NCBI RefSeq assembly: GCF_022808815.1
Contig: NZ_JAKZLC010000002.1
Location: 496,001 to 560,000 of the forward strand
DNA from: Geothrix paludis
GTDB lineage: Bacteria; Acidobacteriota; Holophagae; Holophagales; Holophagaceae
DNA: 64,000 nt
Direction of reading: 5' to 3'
The position numbers and the translations under genes are program-made. The notes under the pieces are model-generated. The model did no database searches. It saw only the letters and a program-made list of their open reading frames with translations, and was not told the origin of the DNA. Each line of letters starts with the position of its first letter. Within the stretch, counting starts at the first letter, position 1. Of the stretch, positions 17,300 through 26,130 are shown one piece after another.

Positions 17300-18553
17300 T
17301 CAGAAGGTGTAGAGGATGCCCAGGCCGAAGCCCGTGGTGGAGGCACCCGGGGCCACGGTGCCCACGGGCGGGAACAGCGCGTAGCTCGCGGACCGCTCAT
17401 TGGTCATGCCATAGACCGAGGCGTAGAGGTCCGCGGACTTGGCGAGGCTGTAGCTGTAGCCCGCGCTCCACTGCGCGCCGCCCAGCCCGTTGGTGGTGGC
17501 GGGGCCGCCGCCCACCACGGTGACGCTGCCGGCGGCCGCCTTGCCGTAGGCGCCGAAGAGCTGGTGCTTCGCCCAGCGCTGCTGGACCAGGACGTACCAG
17601 GCGTCGCGTTCGTAGTGGTTGGCCTTCCCGTCAACGGTGTCGTCCGTGTCGTAGGTCAGGCGCTCCACGATGGCGGAGACCTTGGTGCCCGTGGGGAAGG
17701 CGTAGCTGCCCACCAGCTCGTGGGCCACGTCCCTGGACGAGGCGTTCGTGGGCGTCGCGCCCGCGGAGCCGCCCAGCTGGGCCAGGCCGAAGTAGTCCTT
17801 GTGCTGTTCGTAGCCGTAGCTGAGGGTGAAGGCGCCGCGCTTGTAGGACAGCAGGGCGGAATACAACTCGGGGCTGATGGAGGGCACGGTGGCGGAGGCG
17901 GTGGTCTTGCCCTCGTTCACCGAGTAGGCCACGCGGCCCGAGAAGCCGTTCACCTCGGGGCTCCAGTACTGGATGCTGTTGCCCTGCCGCCGGTTGAAAG
18001 CGGCGTCGGCCTTGCCGTTGACGCGGCCGTTCTGGGTGGTGGTACCGGGCACGTTGAAGCCGGGGTTCGCGGTGAGCGCGTTGTCGAAGGGGTTCAGGCC
18101 GCGCAGGGCGCCCACGAAGAGGATCGGGTACTTGTAGGGCGTGTCCCAGTTGCCGTAGAACACGCGGCCCCAGGGACCTTCCAGGCCCAGGCAGCTGTTG
18201 CGGCTGGTGAGGGAGTTGGGCGCGTCGCCGTCGGGGCTCACAGCGCTCTCGATCTGCCAGATGATCTTCAGGTCGTCGCTGACCTTGAAGCTCCCGCGGA
18301 ACCCCAGGTTCGACGTGCCCGAGGTCATGCGGTTCCGGGCGGCCAGGTTGCCCGCGTCGCCGGTATAGGCGGAGGCGGCCACCTGCGTGGCCCCGCCCGT
18401 GGTGGGGGACAGGCCCGGCGCCGTGGCGCCACTGGTCTTGATGTGGTCCAGGAAGGGCAGGAAGGTGCCGTAGATCTGCGTCTCGCTCGCCTGGGCGGCG
18501 AGGAGCGCGGGCCAGGCGCAGGCCAGGGTGGCGGTGAGGGTTCGGAGCTTCAA
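17300..18553 (-). CDS. Outer-membrane general porin
   Basis: A 417-residue Gram-negative porin of the betaproteobacterial Porin_4 style. It has a signal peptide (LACAWPALLAAQA), then IYGTFLPFLDHI, SNLGFRGSFKVSDDLKIIWQIES, a constriction-loop-like FYGNWDTPYK, paired strand segments and the C-terminal Phe in GLGILYTF. The start codon is TTG at 18553-18551, supported by a GAGGAGG ribosome site 6 bases upstream; no in-frame ATG is near. It heads the porin-tatA-flavoprotein-cytochrome run and probably admits the small organic acceptor used by the flavoprotein. Confidence 0.9.
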   Translation of the reverse strand: MKLRTLTATLACAWPALLAAQASETQIYGTFLPFLDHIKTSGATAPGLSPTTGGATQVAASAYTGDAGNLAARNRMTSGTSNLGFRGSFKVSDDLKIIWQIESAVSPDGDAPNSLTSRNSCLGLEGPWGRVFYGNWDTPYKYPILFVGALRGLNPFDNALTANPGFNVPGTTTQNGRVNGKADAAFNRRQGNSIQYWSPEVNGFSGRVAYSVNEGKTTASATVPSISPELYSALLSYKRGAFTLSYGYEQHKDYFGLAQLGGSAGATPTNASSRDVAHELVGSYAFPTGTKVSAIVERLTYDTDDTVDGKANHYERDAWYVLVQQRWAKHQLFGAYGKAAAGSVTVVGGGPATTNGLGGAQWSAGYSYSLAKSADLYASVYGMTNERSASYALFPPVGTVAPGASTTGFGLGILYTF

Positions 18554-18568
18554 GACAGACCTCCTCTG

Positions 18569-18611
18569 TGTTGCCTAGTCGCAACATTTCAACGTTTGAA
18601 AGCTTATGTTG
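18569..18611 (-). promoter_or_regulatory. Overlapping palindromes in the porin leader
   Basis: Two perfect inverted repeats lie just upstream of the porin start: TGTTGC (18569-18574) with GCAACA (18581-18586), and CAACAT (18582-18587) with ATGTTG (18606-18611), the latter enclosing TTTCAACGTTTGAAA. They are candidate operator sites, possibly for the neighbouring AraC protein or a Crp-like factor. Confidence 0.45.
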
Positions 18612-18718
18612 ACCTCTAGGTTTTCAATTCCCGAGGCAAGGCAAGCTTAGACCTCCCGCGTCCGTCCGGCCTGGTACGGAACGGACAATTTCTGGTGAAT
18701 CCCGTCCTGGACCCGCCT

Positions 18719-19546
18719 TCAGGTCGCGCTCTCCAGCTGCCGGGTGCGGCGGAAGGCCGAAGGCGTCTCGCCCGTGGCCTTGCGGAAGGCCTTGGTGAAG
18801 TTCGAGTGCTCTTCGCAGCCCAGCAGGGACGCGATCTGCTGCACGCTCATGTCGGTGTGCAGGAGCAGCCGCTTGGCCTCCAGCATCACGCGCTCGATGA
18901 TCAGGGTCTGCGGCGTCTTGCCCAGCACGGCCTTGCAGGCGGCGCCCAGGCGGCGCGAGGTGCAGCGGAGCTTTCGTGCGTAGAACTCCACCTCCTTCTC
19001 CTCCTGGAAGCTCTTGTCCAGCTGGTGGAGGAAGGCCTGGAAGAGCTTGAAGTCGGCGCCGCTCTGGACCTGGGCCCGGGCCGCCTGCTCCCGGATGCGG
19101 GCCTGGAAGAGGTGCAGGAAGGCCGCCAGCAGGTGCCGGATGGCCGGCCGCGCCTCCTCCCGCGCCACCTGGCCCAGGTCCCAGAGGAGCCGGGCCAGGG
19201 CCGACGCCTGGCGCACCAGCGCGTCATCGTGCAGGGGCAGGTTCGGCGCCGCGAGGAAGTCCGAGAAGACCCAGGAGGCGTCGTCGTCCAGGAAGTCCTC
19301 GCCGAAGTCGAACATCCAGCCCTCCGTGGGCACGTCCGGCAGGAAGAGGTGCTTCTTCCCCTTAGCGATGAGCATGACCCAGGGCGCCTCCAGGCGCGTC
19401 TCGATGCCATCCACCCAGTGGCTGCCCGTGCCCTTCGTCAGGAAGAACACCTGGTGGAAGGGATGGCTGTGCGGCACCGGCTGGCCCATGAGCCAGTTGA
19501 GGTTGCTCCGTTCGTCGAGGGGCCAGACCGTGAACAGCGACTTCAT
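18719..19546 (-). CDS. AraC-family transcriptional regulator
   Basis: A 275-residue regulator with an N-terminal cupin-like sensing domain (PHSHPFHQVFFLTKGTG, about 22-90) and a C-terminal pair of helix-turn-helix units (about 178-270; LIIERVMLEAKRLLLHTDMS, then IASLLGCEEHSNFTKAFRKATGETPSAFR). It lies just upstream of and in the same direction as the porin/flavoprotein operon and is its most likely regulator. Its own leader folds into a long stem that covers the ribosome site. The effector is unknown. Confidence 0.9.
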   Translation of the reverse strand: MKSLFTVWPLDERSNLNWLMGQPVPHSHPFHQVFFLTKGTGSHWVDGIETRLEAPWVMLIAKGKKHLFLPDVPTEGWMFDFGEDFLDDDASWVFSDFLAAPNLPLHDDALVRQASALARLLWDLGQVAREEARPAIRHLLAAFLHLFQARIREQAARAQVQSGADFKLFQAFLHQLDKSFQEEKEVEFYARKLRCTSRRLGAACKAVLGKTPQTLIIERVMLEAKRLLLHTDMSVQQIASLLGCEEHSNFTKAFRKATGETPSAFRRTRQLESAT

Positions 19547-19551
19547 GGGAC

Positions 19552-19602
19552 AACCCTGTGGCTCGAAAGGTCCCGAGGCGGACCATTGTTGACCACAGGG
19601 TT
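19552..19602 (-). promoter_or_regulatory. Nested hairpin covering the araC-type gene's ribosome site
   Basis: AACCCTGTGG (19552-19561) and CCACAGGGTT (19593-19602) are perfect 10-base complements. Inside them GGTCC and GGACC form a second stem around CGAGGC. In the minus-strand RNA the AGGG of the putative ribosome site is inside the outer stem, 6 to 9 bases before the ATG at 19546. This arrangement could limit translation. Confidence 0.5.
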
Positions 19603-19624
19603 ATCTTGATCAAGGTCCCAGGAG

Positions 19625-20389
19625 CTACTTGCCGAAGATTTCCTTGAAGAAGTCCTTCATGTGCTGCCAGCTCCGGCGGTGGGCAGCCTCGTTGTAGGCG
19701 GCGCCCTTCGAGTTGTCGTTGCCGGCCTCCTTCTGCGTGAAGGCATGCACCGCGCCGGCGTAGGCCACGAACACGTAGTCGGCCTTGGAGGCCCGCATCT
19801 CGTCCTGGAAGGCCGCCACGTCCTTGGCGGGCACGAAGGGATCGTCGGCGCCGTGGCACACCAGCACCTTGGCCGCGATGGGGCCGGGCTTGAAGTCCGC
19901 GAGCACGTCCAGGCCGCCGTGGAAGGACACCACGCCCTTCACGGGCAGGCCGGCGCGCGCCGCTTCCAGGGCCCCCGTGCCGCCGAAGCAGAAGCCGATG
20001 ACGGCCAGGCGCGACGCATCCACGCCCTTCTGGGCCTTGAGCGCATCGAGGGCCGCGGCGATGCGGCGCCGGTAGAGGGCCCGGTCGCCCTTGTACTGGC
20101 CCGCCAGCTTCCCGGCCTCGGGGGTGTTCGCCGGGCGCACTCCGTCGCCGTAGATGTCCGCGGCCAGGGCCACGTAGCCAAGCTTCGCGAGGTCGTCGGA
20201 AACCTTGCGCTCATGGTCCGTGAGGCCCATCCACTGGTGGATCACCACCACGCCGGGCACCTTTCCCTTGGAGGCAGTGGGCTTCGCCAGGTAGCCCGAG
20301 AGCTTCGTGGCGCCGTCGACGTAGGTCAGCGGCTGGCCGGCGAGCAGCGGGAGGGTGGCGAGGGAGAGGGCGAGGGCGGCAGATCGCAT
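19625..20389 (-). CDS. Exported dienelactone hydrolase-family protein
   Basis: A 254-residue alpha/beta hydrolase with a signal peptide (MRSAALALSLATLPLLAG). The nucleophile is Cys134 in GFCFGG, as in carboxymethylenebutenolidase; the acid is in CHGADDPFVP and the His in GAVHAFTQ. Start 20389 has GGAGG 4 bases upstream. Family enzymes open dienelactones and related esters; the exported location means the true substrate is uncertain. It is on the same strand upstream of the AraC gene (78 bases), so it may belong with that regulator. Confidence 0.87.
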   Translation of the reverse strand: MRSAALALSLATLPLLAGQPLTYVDGATKLSGYLAKPTASKGKVPGVVVIHQWMGLTDHERKVSDDLAKLGYVALAADIYGDGVRPANTPEAGKLAGQYKGDRALYRRRIAAALDALKAQKGVDASRLAVIGFCFGGTGALEAARAGLPVKGVVSFHGGLDVLADFKPGPIAAKVLVCHGADDPFVPAKDVAAFQDEMRASKADYVFVAYAGAVHAFTQKEAGNDNSKGAAYNEAAHRRSWQHMKDFFKEIFGK

Positions 20390-20520
20390 GGAACCTCCGG
20401 GGTGGAGGGTGATCCTATAGCTGTTCAAACCAGAATTCCAGGGCGGGGGACCCGGGGCCGATAAGGGAGGATGAGCCGCTGCGGTCCCGATCCCCGAGCA
20501 GGCCCATCAGGAATCCCGTC

Positions 20521-22464
20521 ATGTCGATCCTCCTCCACCCCGACGTCGAGGCTGAAGCCCAGCGTCGGATGACAGCCCAGATGTTCAAGAACGCGCCCTT
20601 CACCTGGGGCGCGCACCTGGCCAACGCCGCCCTGCTGGCCTGGGTCAACGCGACCCAGGCCGCCCCGGCGAGGATGGCCCTGGCCTGGTGGGGACTCGTC
20701 GCGACGACGGCGACGATCCGCTACGCGCTGGCCCGCCGCTTCGCCGCGGCGGATCCGGACGCCGGCCACGCCATGGCCTGGCGTCGCCGGTACGTGCTGG
20801 CCACGGCCCTGGTCTCCGCGGCCTGGGGCCTCGGCGCCATCCCCTTCATCTGGTACGGCAGCGAGGGGACACGGATGTTCACCGGACTCGTGCTGGCCGG
20901 CATGGTGGCCGGCGCCGTGCCCATCCTGGTGGCCGTCCCCGCCGCCCTCCGCGTCTTCGTGGCGCTGGCGGGCGTGCCCATGACGTTGGCGATCCTGCTC
21001 CGGGCCCACTCCGGCCTCCAGTGGGCCTTCGGGTTCATGTGCCTCCTCCTCATGGGCTACATCCTCGCGGGGACCAGGCACCTGCACGAGATGCTCGGCG
21101 TCTCGATCCGGCTGGGCCTGCAGCAGGGGCGCGTCGCCGAGACCCTCGAGCGGGCCCATGCCGCGACGGAGCAGGCCCTCGCCCAGCGGAAGGAGCTGGA
21201 AGAAGCGATGCGCCGGGAACGCGACTTCGCGGAAGGGCTGATCGACACGGCCCAGGCCATCGTCATCGTCCTCGACGCGGAGGGTCGGATCCTCCGCTTC
21301 AACCGCTTCGCAGAGGAACTCTCCGGCTACGCCCAGTCGGAGCTCCAGAACGCGGACTGGTTCGCCATCTTCCCGCTGGAGGCAGAGCGGAACGAGGCGC
21401 GGGCGCGCTTCCAGGAGGCGGTGGCCGGAGGGAGGAGCACGGCGAACACCAGCGGGATCCTGGCGCGGGATGGGCGGAAGATCCTGGTGGAGTGGCACGA
21501 CAAGCCCTTGAGGGACGCCGACGGAGCCATCATCGGCCTGCTGGCCCTCGGCCAGGATGTCACTGAGCGCGAAAAGCTGGCGGAGTCCCAGCGGCTCCTC
21601 TCCGCCGCGGTCGAGCAGAGCGTCGCCTCCATCGTCATCACCGACGCCCACGCGGACATCCAGTTCGTCAATGCCGGCTTCACCCGGTCCACGGGCTACA
21701 CGCCAGCGGAAGCGATCGGCCAGAACCCCCGCATCCTCAAGTCCGGCCACACCCCCCGGAAGACCTTCGAGGACATGTGGGCCGCCCTCAACCAGGGCCT
21801 CCCGTGGGAAGGGGAGCTGGTCAACCGGAAGAAGAACGGCGAGGAGTACTGGGAGCTGGCCCGCATCTCCCCCGTGGTGGATGCCAGCGGCCGGACGACG
21901 CACTACCTCGCCGTCAAGGAGGACATCACTCAGCGCAAAGCCATGGAGGCGGAGCTGCAGCGCCTGGCCACCACGGATCCCCTCACGGGCGTGGCCAACC
22001 GCCGCCGTTTCCTCCAGGAGATGGACCTGGAGCTGGCCCGCCACAAGCGCTTCCACAAGCCCGCGGCCTTCCTGCTGCTGGACCTCGACCACTTCAAGCA
22101 GGTGAACGACGCCCATGGCCACGCCACGGGAGACCTCGCGCTCAAGCACCTTGCGGAACTGGCCCGGGTGCGGCTGCGACGGCTGGATCTCTTCGGCCGC
22201 CTGGGCGGGGAGGAGTTCGGCATCCTGCTTCCGGGCACGGACCAGGCGGGCGCCATGGCCTTGGCCGAGCACTTCCGGAGCCAGGTGGCGCACACGCCGG
22301 TGCAGTCCGGTACGGATTCCATCGCCCTGACCGTGAGCATCGGGCTGACCACCTTCGATCAAGGCGATGCCGCCCCGGACGCCATCCTGGCCAGGGCCGA
22401 CGCCGCCCTCTACCGCGCCAAGGAGGGCGGGCGGAACCGGGTGGTGTCGAATCCGGCGGCTTAG
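20521..22464 (+). CDS. Membrane PAS-PAS-GGDEF diguanylate cyclase
   Basis: A 647-residue protein with about six TM helices in the first 190 residues, a coiled linker, two PAS domains (about 235-350 and 360-480; the second has the classic NAGFTRSTGYTPAEAIGQNPR segment) and a GGDEF domain (about 485-645). The signature is GGEEF at 562-566, and an RxxD inhibitory site (R553-D556) is present, so it should be an active, product-inhibited c-di-GMP synthase. No EAL domain is present. It is a stand-alone gene followed by a clear terminator. Confidence 0.94.
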   Translation: MSILLHPDVEAEAQRRMTAQMFKNAPFTWGAHLANAALLAWVNATQAAPARMALAWWGLVATTATIRYALARRFAAADPDAGHAMAWRRRYVLATALVSAAWGLGAIPFIWYGSEGTRMFTGLVLAGMVAGAVPILVAVPAALRVFVALAGVPMTLAILLRAHSGLQWAFGFMCLLLMGYILAGTRHLHEMLGVSIRLGLQQGRVAETLERAHAATEQALAQRKELEEAMRRERDFAEGLIDTAQAIVIVLDAEGRILRFNRFAEELSGYAQSELQNADWFAIFPLEAERNEARARFQEAVAGGRSTANTSGILARDGRKILVEWHDKPLRDADGAIIGLLALGQDVTEREKLAESQRLLSAAVEQSVASIVITDAHADIQFVNAGFTRSTGYTPAEAIGQNPRILKSGHTPRKTFEDMWAALNQGLPWEGELVNRKKNGEEYWELARISPVVDASGRTTHYLAVKEDITQRKAMEAELQRLATTDPLTGVANRRRFLQEMDLELARHKRFHKPAAFLLLDLDHFKQVNDAHGHATGDLALKHLAELARVRLRRLDLFGRLGGEEFGILLPGTDQAGAMALAEHFRSQVAHTPVQSGTDSIALTVSIGLTTFDQGDAAPDAILARADAALYRAKEGGRNRVVSNPAA

Positions 22465-22473
22465 AGTGCCTGA

Positions 22474-22507
22474 CAAGACCCCCACGCGCAGCCCCGTCGG
22501 GGTTTTG
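22474..22507 (+). terminator. Terminator of the GGDEF gene
   Basis: CAAGACCCC pairs imperfectly with GGGGTTTTG around an inner CCCCGTCGGGG hairpin, followed by TTTTGTT on the plus strand. It is positioned 10 bases after the GGDEF stop and just before the convergent dut stop. Confidence 0.7.
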
Positions 22508-22517
22508 TTAGGAACTC

Positions 22518-22973
<456 letters not shown>

Positions 22974-23115
22974 GGAACCAGGGTCCCAGGGGGAAAGGCC
23001 GGGACGCAATCCCGGGTTCCGCCCCAGGTAACGATCCCCTTCCTTGGTCCGGGCCCGCAGCTTGATAAACTTGATCTTTGGCCCGGATGTCCCGCGCCGT
23101 GTTTTCGGGAGGGTC

Positions 23116-24246
23116 ATGGGCCGCACGGGCCGCCGCTGGTGGATGCCCTCCCTGTTGCTGGCCGCCTCGGCCACCTTTGTCACCTGCCAGCGCGAGGATC
23201 CGCAGATCCGCGCCCTGACCGAGCAGGCGGCCCAGGCGGACGAGGCCTCCCAGCAGCTCCGGCAGGCCTGGAGCGCGCAGTTCAAGAGGCTGGCCCTGGT
23301 TGGGGTCCGGGATCTCCGCCTGGATGCCAGCCCCATGCTGCTGACGCCGGCGCAGAAGCGAGCCCTGGAGGCGCGGCTCCGAATTGAGAAGGACAGCTCC
23401 CGGCGAGGCCTCCTCCAGGAGGTCCTGGACAAGGAGACGGAGCTCCGGACGCTGAGCGATCGGGTCATGGACCTCAAGGCGGCGCTGCCTCCGCCGGAGA
23501 TCGCGCAGGCGAACGACAGCCACTACGGCCTGGCCCTGCGCTTCCTCCAGGGCCGTGGCCTCTCGGAGGAGGCCGCCCGGAAGGCGCTCAGCCACGTGCC
23601 CCTGCCGGAGCGCATGGCCCCGGGCTTCGAGGTCTATCACTTCTACGTCCATGGCGAGTACGGCACCTGGGTGTCCCAGGGCGGGGCCGCGGTCTCGCCC
23701 CGGGAGCTGGACCGCCGGGAGCCTGATCCCCTGCCCGGCCAGCGCGACGCGGCGGTGGCCACCAGCCGCCGGCTCCAGAAGCAGCTCGGCGTGCTGGAGC
23801 GCCAGAAACGCGAGATCGAGCGCGAGATCTCCACCCTCCAGGCGGAGCAGCTCGGCTTCCTCGAAGGCCAGGCCCGGCTCCAGTGGGAGAACGCCGACCA
23901 GCTGGCCCGGCTGAATTCGCTGCACTACCTGGTCGGGGTCCGGGCAGCGCTGGAGAAGGAAGGGATCATCGAGATTCCCCTGTTCGGCCTGGACCACTCG
24001 GGCCCGACCTGGCGGGATGCGGCCTTCACCCGCCACCTGGACCTCCGCACCGGCACCACCCTCGTCATCCGGGCCCAGGAGCTGGGCCTGGCGCGCATCG
24101 GCAAGGTGATCGTCGTCCCCGGCTCCTACACCGCGGGCGAGCACTACCGCCTGACCCTCAGCGCCGACGGGCAGGCGGCCACCGTGGAACTCCTCGCCCT
24201 GCCCCGCTTCAAGAACGACAAAGTGGTGTTCGCCGTCGAGGACTGA
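23116..24246 (+). CDS. Exported coiled-coil protein of unknown function
   Basis: A 376-residue protein I do not recognise. The start at 23116 follows GGGAGGG and opens a signal-anchor or poor lipoprotein signal ([17 protein letters not shown]; Thr before the Cys is unusual for a lipobox). Two coiled-coil stretches are evident (about 22-125 and 205-260, e.g. [20 protein letters not shown]). The C-terminal 110 residues look globular (beta-rich). It is divergent from dut. Possibly a periplasmic or membrane-tethered structural protein; no enzymatic motif seen. Confidence 0.75.
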   Translation: MGRTGRRWWMPSLLLAASATFVTCQREDPQIRALTEQAAQADEASQQLRQAWSAQFKRLALVGVRDLRLDASPMLLTPAQKRALEARLRIEKDSSRRGLLQEVLDKETELRTLSDRVMDLKAALPPPEIAQANDSHYGLALRFLQGRGLSEEAARKALSHVPLPERMAPGFEVYHFYVHGEYGTWVSQGGAAVSPRELDRREPDPLPGQRDAAVATSRRLQKQLGVLERQKREIEREISTLQAEQLGFLEGQARLQWENADQLARLNSLHYLVGVRAALEKEGIIEIPLFGLDHSGPTWRDAAFTRHLDLRTGTTLVIRAQELGLARIGKVIVVPGSYTAGEHYRLTLSADGQAATVELLALPRFKNDKVVFAVED

Positions 24247-24395
24247 CCGATCCGTGGATGGGGCCGTGGATGAGCCGGTCCAAGGCGGATACCCTGGAGA
24301 TCCGCGCTTCCTGCCGCGGACAGGCACCCGATGCGGATCCGGCCAGGCGCCTTCCGAACGGACTCCAGCCCGCTCTCCACCTTCCGGATCCCCCC

Positions 24396-24944
24396 ATGTC
24401 CTCCGTCTTCGGCCACGCCCTGGCCGGCCTCACCATCAGCGCAGCCTTCCACCAGGGACGGCCCCCCCGCCGGGTCCTGGCCTTCGCGACGGCCTGCGCC
24501 CTGGCCCCGGACCTGGACTGGTTCACCGCCTTCCTCGGCCTGGATGGGACCAGCCTTGCCCACCGCGGCATGAGCCACTCCCTCCTCGCCCTGCTGCTCC
24601 TGGCCACGACGGCCATGCTCCTCGGGTTCCGGCCCCAGCTCCGGAGCCCCCGCCTCTGGGCCTGCATGCTCTCGGCCGCCCTCTCCCACAGCCTGCTGGA
24701 CGCCTGCACCTTCGGGGGAACCGGCGTGGCCTTCCTGCTGCCCTTCTCCGACGCGCGGTTCGTTTGCGTCTGGCAGCCCCTCTTCGTGTCGCCAATCCCC
24801 CTCTCCGGCAAGCTGCTCGACTGGCTGCTGTTCTCCCTGGGCACCGAAGTGGTGTGGATCGGCATCCCGGCCCTGCTGGTGCTCAGCGTGCCCCGGGCCC
24901 TCCAGTGGCTCCGGCTGCGCAGGCGGTCCGAGGAAACGCCCTGA
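24396..24944 (+). CDS. YdjM/DUF457-like membrane metal-dependent hydrolase
   Basis: A 182-residue inner-membrane protein. The family features are FGHALAGLTISA at the start, the APDLDW motif (about 37) and HRGMSHS (about 54), followed by several TM helices and a second histidine segment (AALSHSLLDACT). Proteins of this family are predicted metal-dependent membrane hydrolases, some induced by DNA damage, but no reaction is established. The ribosome site is weak. It converges with rlmN, 9 bases away. Confidence 0.8.
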   Translation: MSSVFGHALAGLTISAAFHQGRPPRRVLAFATACALAPDLDWFTAFLGLDGTSLAHRGMSHSLLALLLLATTAMLLGFRPQLRSPRLWACMLSAALSHSLLDACTFGGTGVAFLLPFSDARFVCVWQPLFVSPIPLSGKLLDWLLFSLGTEVVWIGIPALLVLSVPRALQWLRLRRRSEETP

Positions 24945-24953
24945 TCCGGCGAT

Positions 24954-26030
24954 TCAGCGGCCTTTCACCAGCTGCCCGCAGGCGCCCTGCACATCCCGGC
25001 CCCGGCTGCGGCGGACGGTGACGAAGCAGCCGCGGGCCTTCAGCCACTCGGCGAACTGCTGAACACGGTCTTCGCCGGGCTCGCGGAAGGCGCTGGCCGC
25101 GTGCTCGTTCATGGGGATGAGGTTCAGGTTGTGGCCGCTGCGCAGGTCGCCCAGCCAGTCCGCCAGACGCTGGGCATCGACCTCGGTGTCGTTCTCGCCG
25201 GCGATGAGCACGTACTCGAAGCAGAACTTCTCGCCGCGCTTGGGGCCCCAGTCGTCCAGGGCCTGCCGCAGTCGCGCCAGGTTCCACACGCGGTTCACGG
25301 GCATGGTGCGGCTGCGCGCCTCGTCCGTGGTGGCGTTGAGGCTGAGGGCCAGCAGGGGCCGGGGCTCCAGCTTCGATAGTTTCTCGATGCCACTCACCAG
25401 GCCCGAGGTGCTCACGGTGATGCGGTTCTTCCCCAGGCCCAGGCCCGCCGGGTGGCACATGAGGCGGATGGCGCGGTGCAGGTGGTCGAGGTTGTGCAGG
25501 GGCTCGCCCATGCCCATGAACACCAACGTCAGCTCATGCCCGCGCTCCGGCCCCAACTCCGCCATGAGGGCCAGCACCTGGCCCAGGATCTCGCCGGGCT
25601 GGAGGTTGCGCAGGATGCCCATGCTGCCCGTGGCGCAGAAGGTGCAGCCCATGGCGCAGCCCACCTGGCTGGAAATGCAGTAGGTCACGCGGGGATTCCG
25701 CACCTTGCGCGGCATGTGGACGGACTCGATGCGCTTGCTGTCGATCAGCTCCAGGGCCAGCTTCGTGGAGCCGTCGCCGGAGGCTTGGCGTTCCACGATC
25801 GAGGGCAGGCGCAGGTCCGCCACACCCTCCAGCCAGCGGCGGATGCCCGAGCCCAGGTCCGGCGCGCCATCCTTCCAGGTCCAGGGCCGGTGCAGGCGCT
25901 TGAACGTCTCCAGGGCGCTGCCGGGGCAGCCGAGCGCCGCCAGGTCCTCCGGGAACAGCGACCAAGCCGAAGGCAGCCCCTCCCGCTCGGGGGCAGGGCG
26001 GTCCCAGGGCATCAAGGAGGCATCGGACAC
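24954..26030 (-). CDS. rlmN: Dual-specificity RNA methyltransferase RlmN
   Basis: A 358-residue radical-SAM enzyme that methylates C2 of A2503 in 23S rRNA and A37 in some tRNAs. The iron-sulfur motif is C125-x3-C129-x2-C132 (GCAMGCTFCATG), GMGEPLHN follows, and the C-terminal catalytic Cys351 lies in GACGQL. The longest start is a GTG at 26030; an in-frame ATG at 26012 is an alternative and neither has a strong ribosome site. Confidence 0.95.
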   Translation of the reverse strand: MSDASLMPWDRPAPEREGLPSAWSLFPEDLAALGCPGSALETFKRLHRPWTWKDGAPDLGSGIRRWLEGVADLRLPSIVERQASGDGSTKLALELIDSKRIESVHMPRKVRNPRVTYCISSQVGCAMGCTFCATGSMGILRNLQPGEILGQVLALMAELGPERGHELTLVFMGMGEPLHNLDHLHRAIRLMCHPAGLGLGKNRITVSTSGLVSGIEKLSKLEPRPLLALSLNATTDEARSRTMPVNRVWNLARLRQALDDWGPKRGEKFCFEYVLIAGENDTEVDAQRLADWLGDLRSGHNLNLIPMNEHAASAFREPGEDRVQQFAEWLKARGCFVTVRRSRGRDVQGACGQLVKGR

Positions 26031-26130
26031 TCAGCCATTGTACCGGCCAGGTCGGAATTCGTTATTCAGAGGGAGTTGATGGCATAAGATGATGGCTTCC
26101 TCCCTAATGCATGCCCTCTGGAGCGATCCC

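Noticed and set aside
15320-18619. 1099-codon open frame antisense to the flavoprotein/tatA/porin genes
   Set aside because: Composition is Val/Gly/His/Ala-rich with no domain; the minus-strand genes have signal peptides, heme and FAD motifs.
19606-19615. CTTGATCAAG as an Fnr/Crp-type site upstream of the AraC gene
   Set aside because: The half-sites abut with no 4-base spacer, unlike the Fnr consensus; probably chance.
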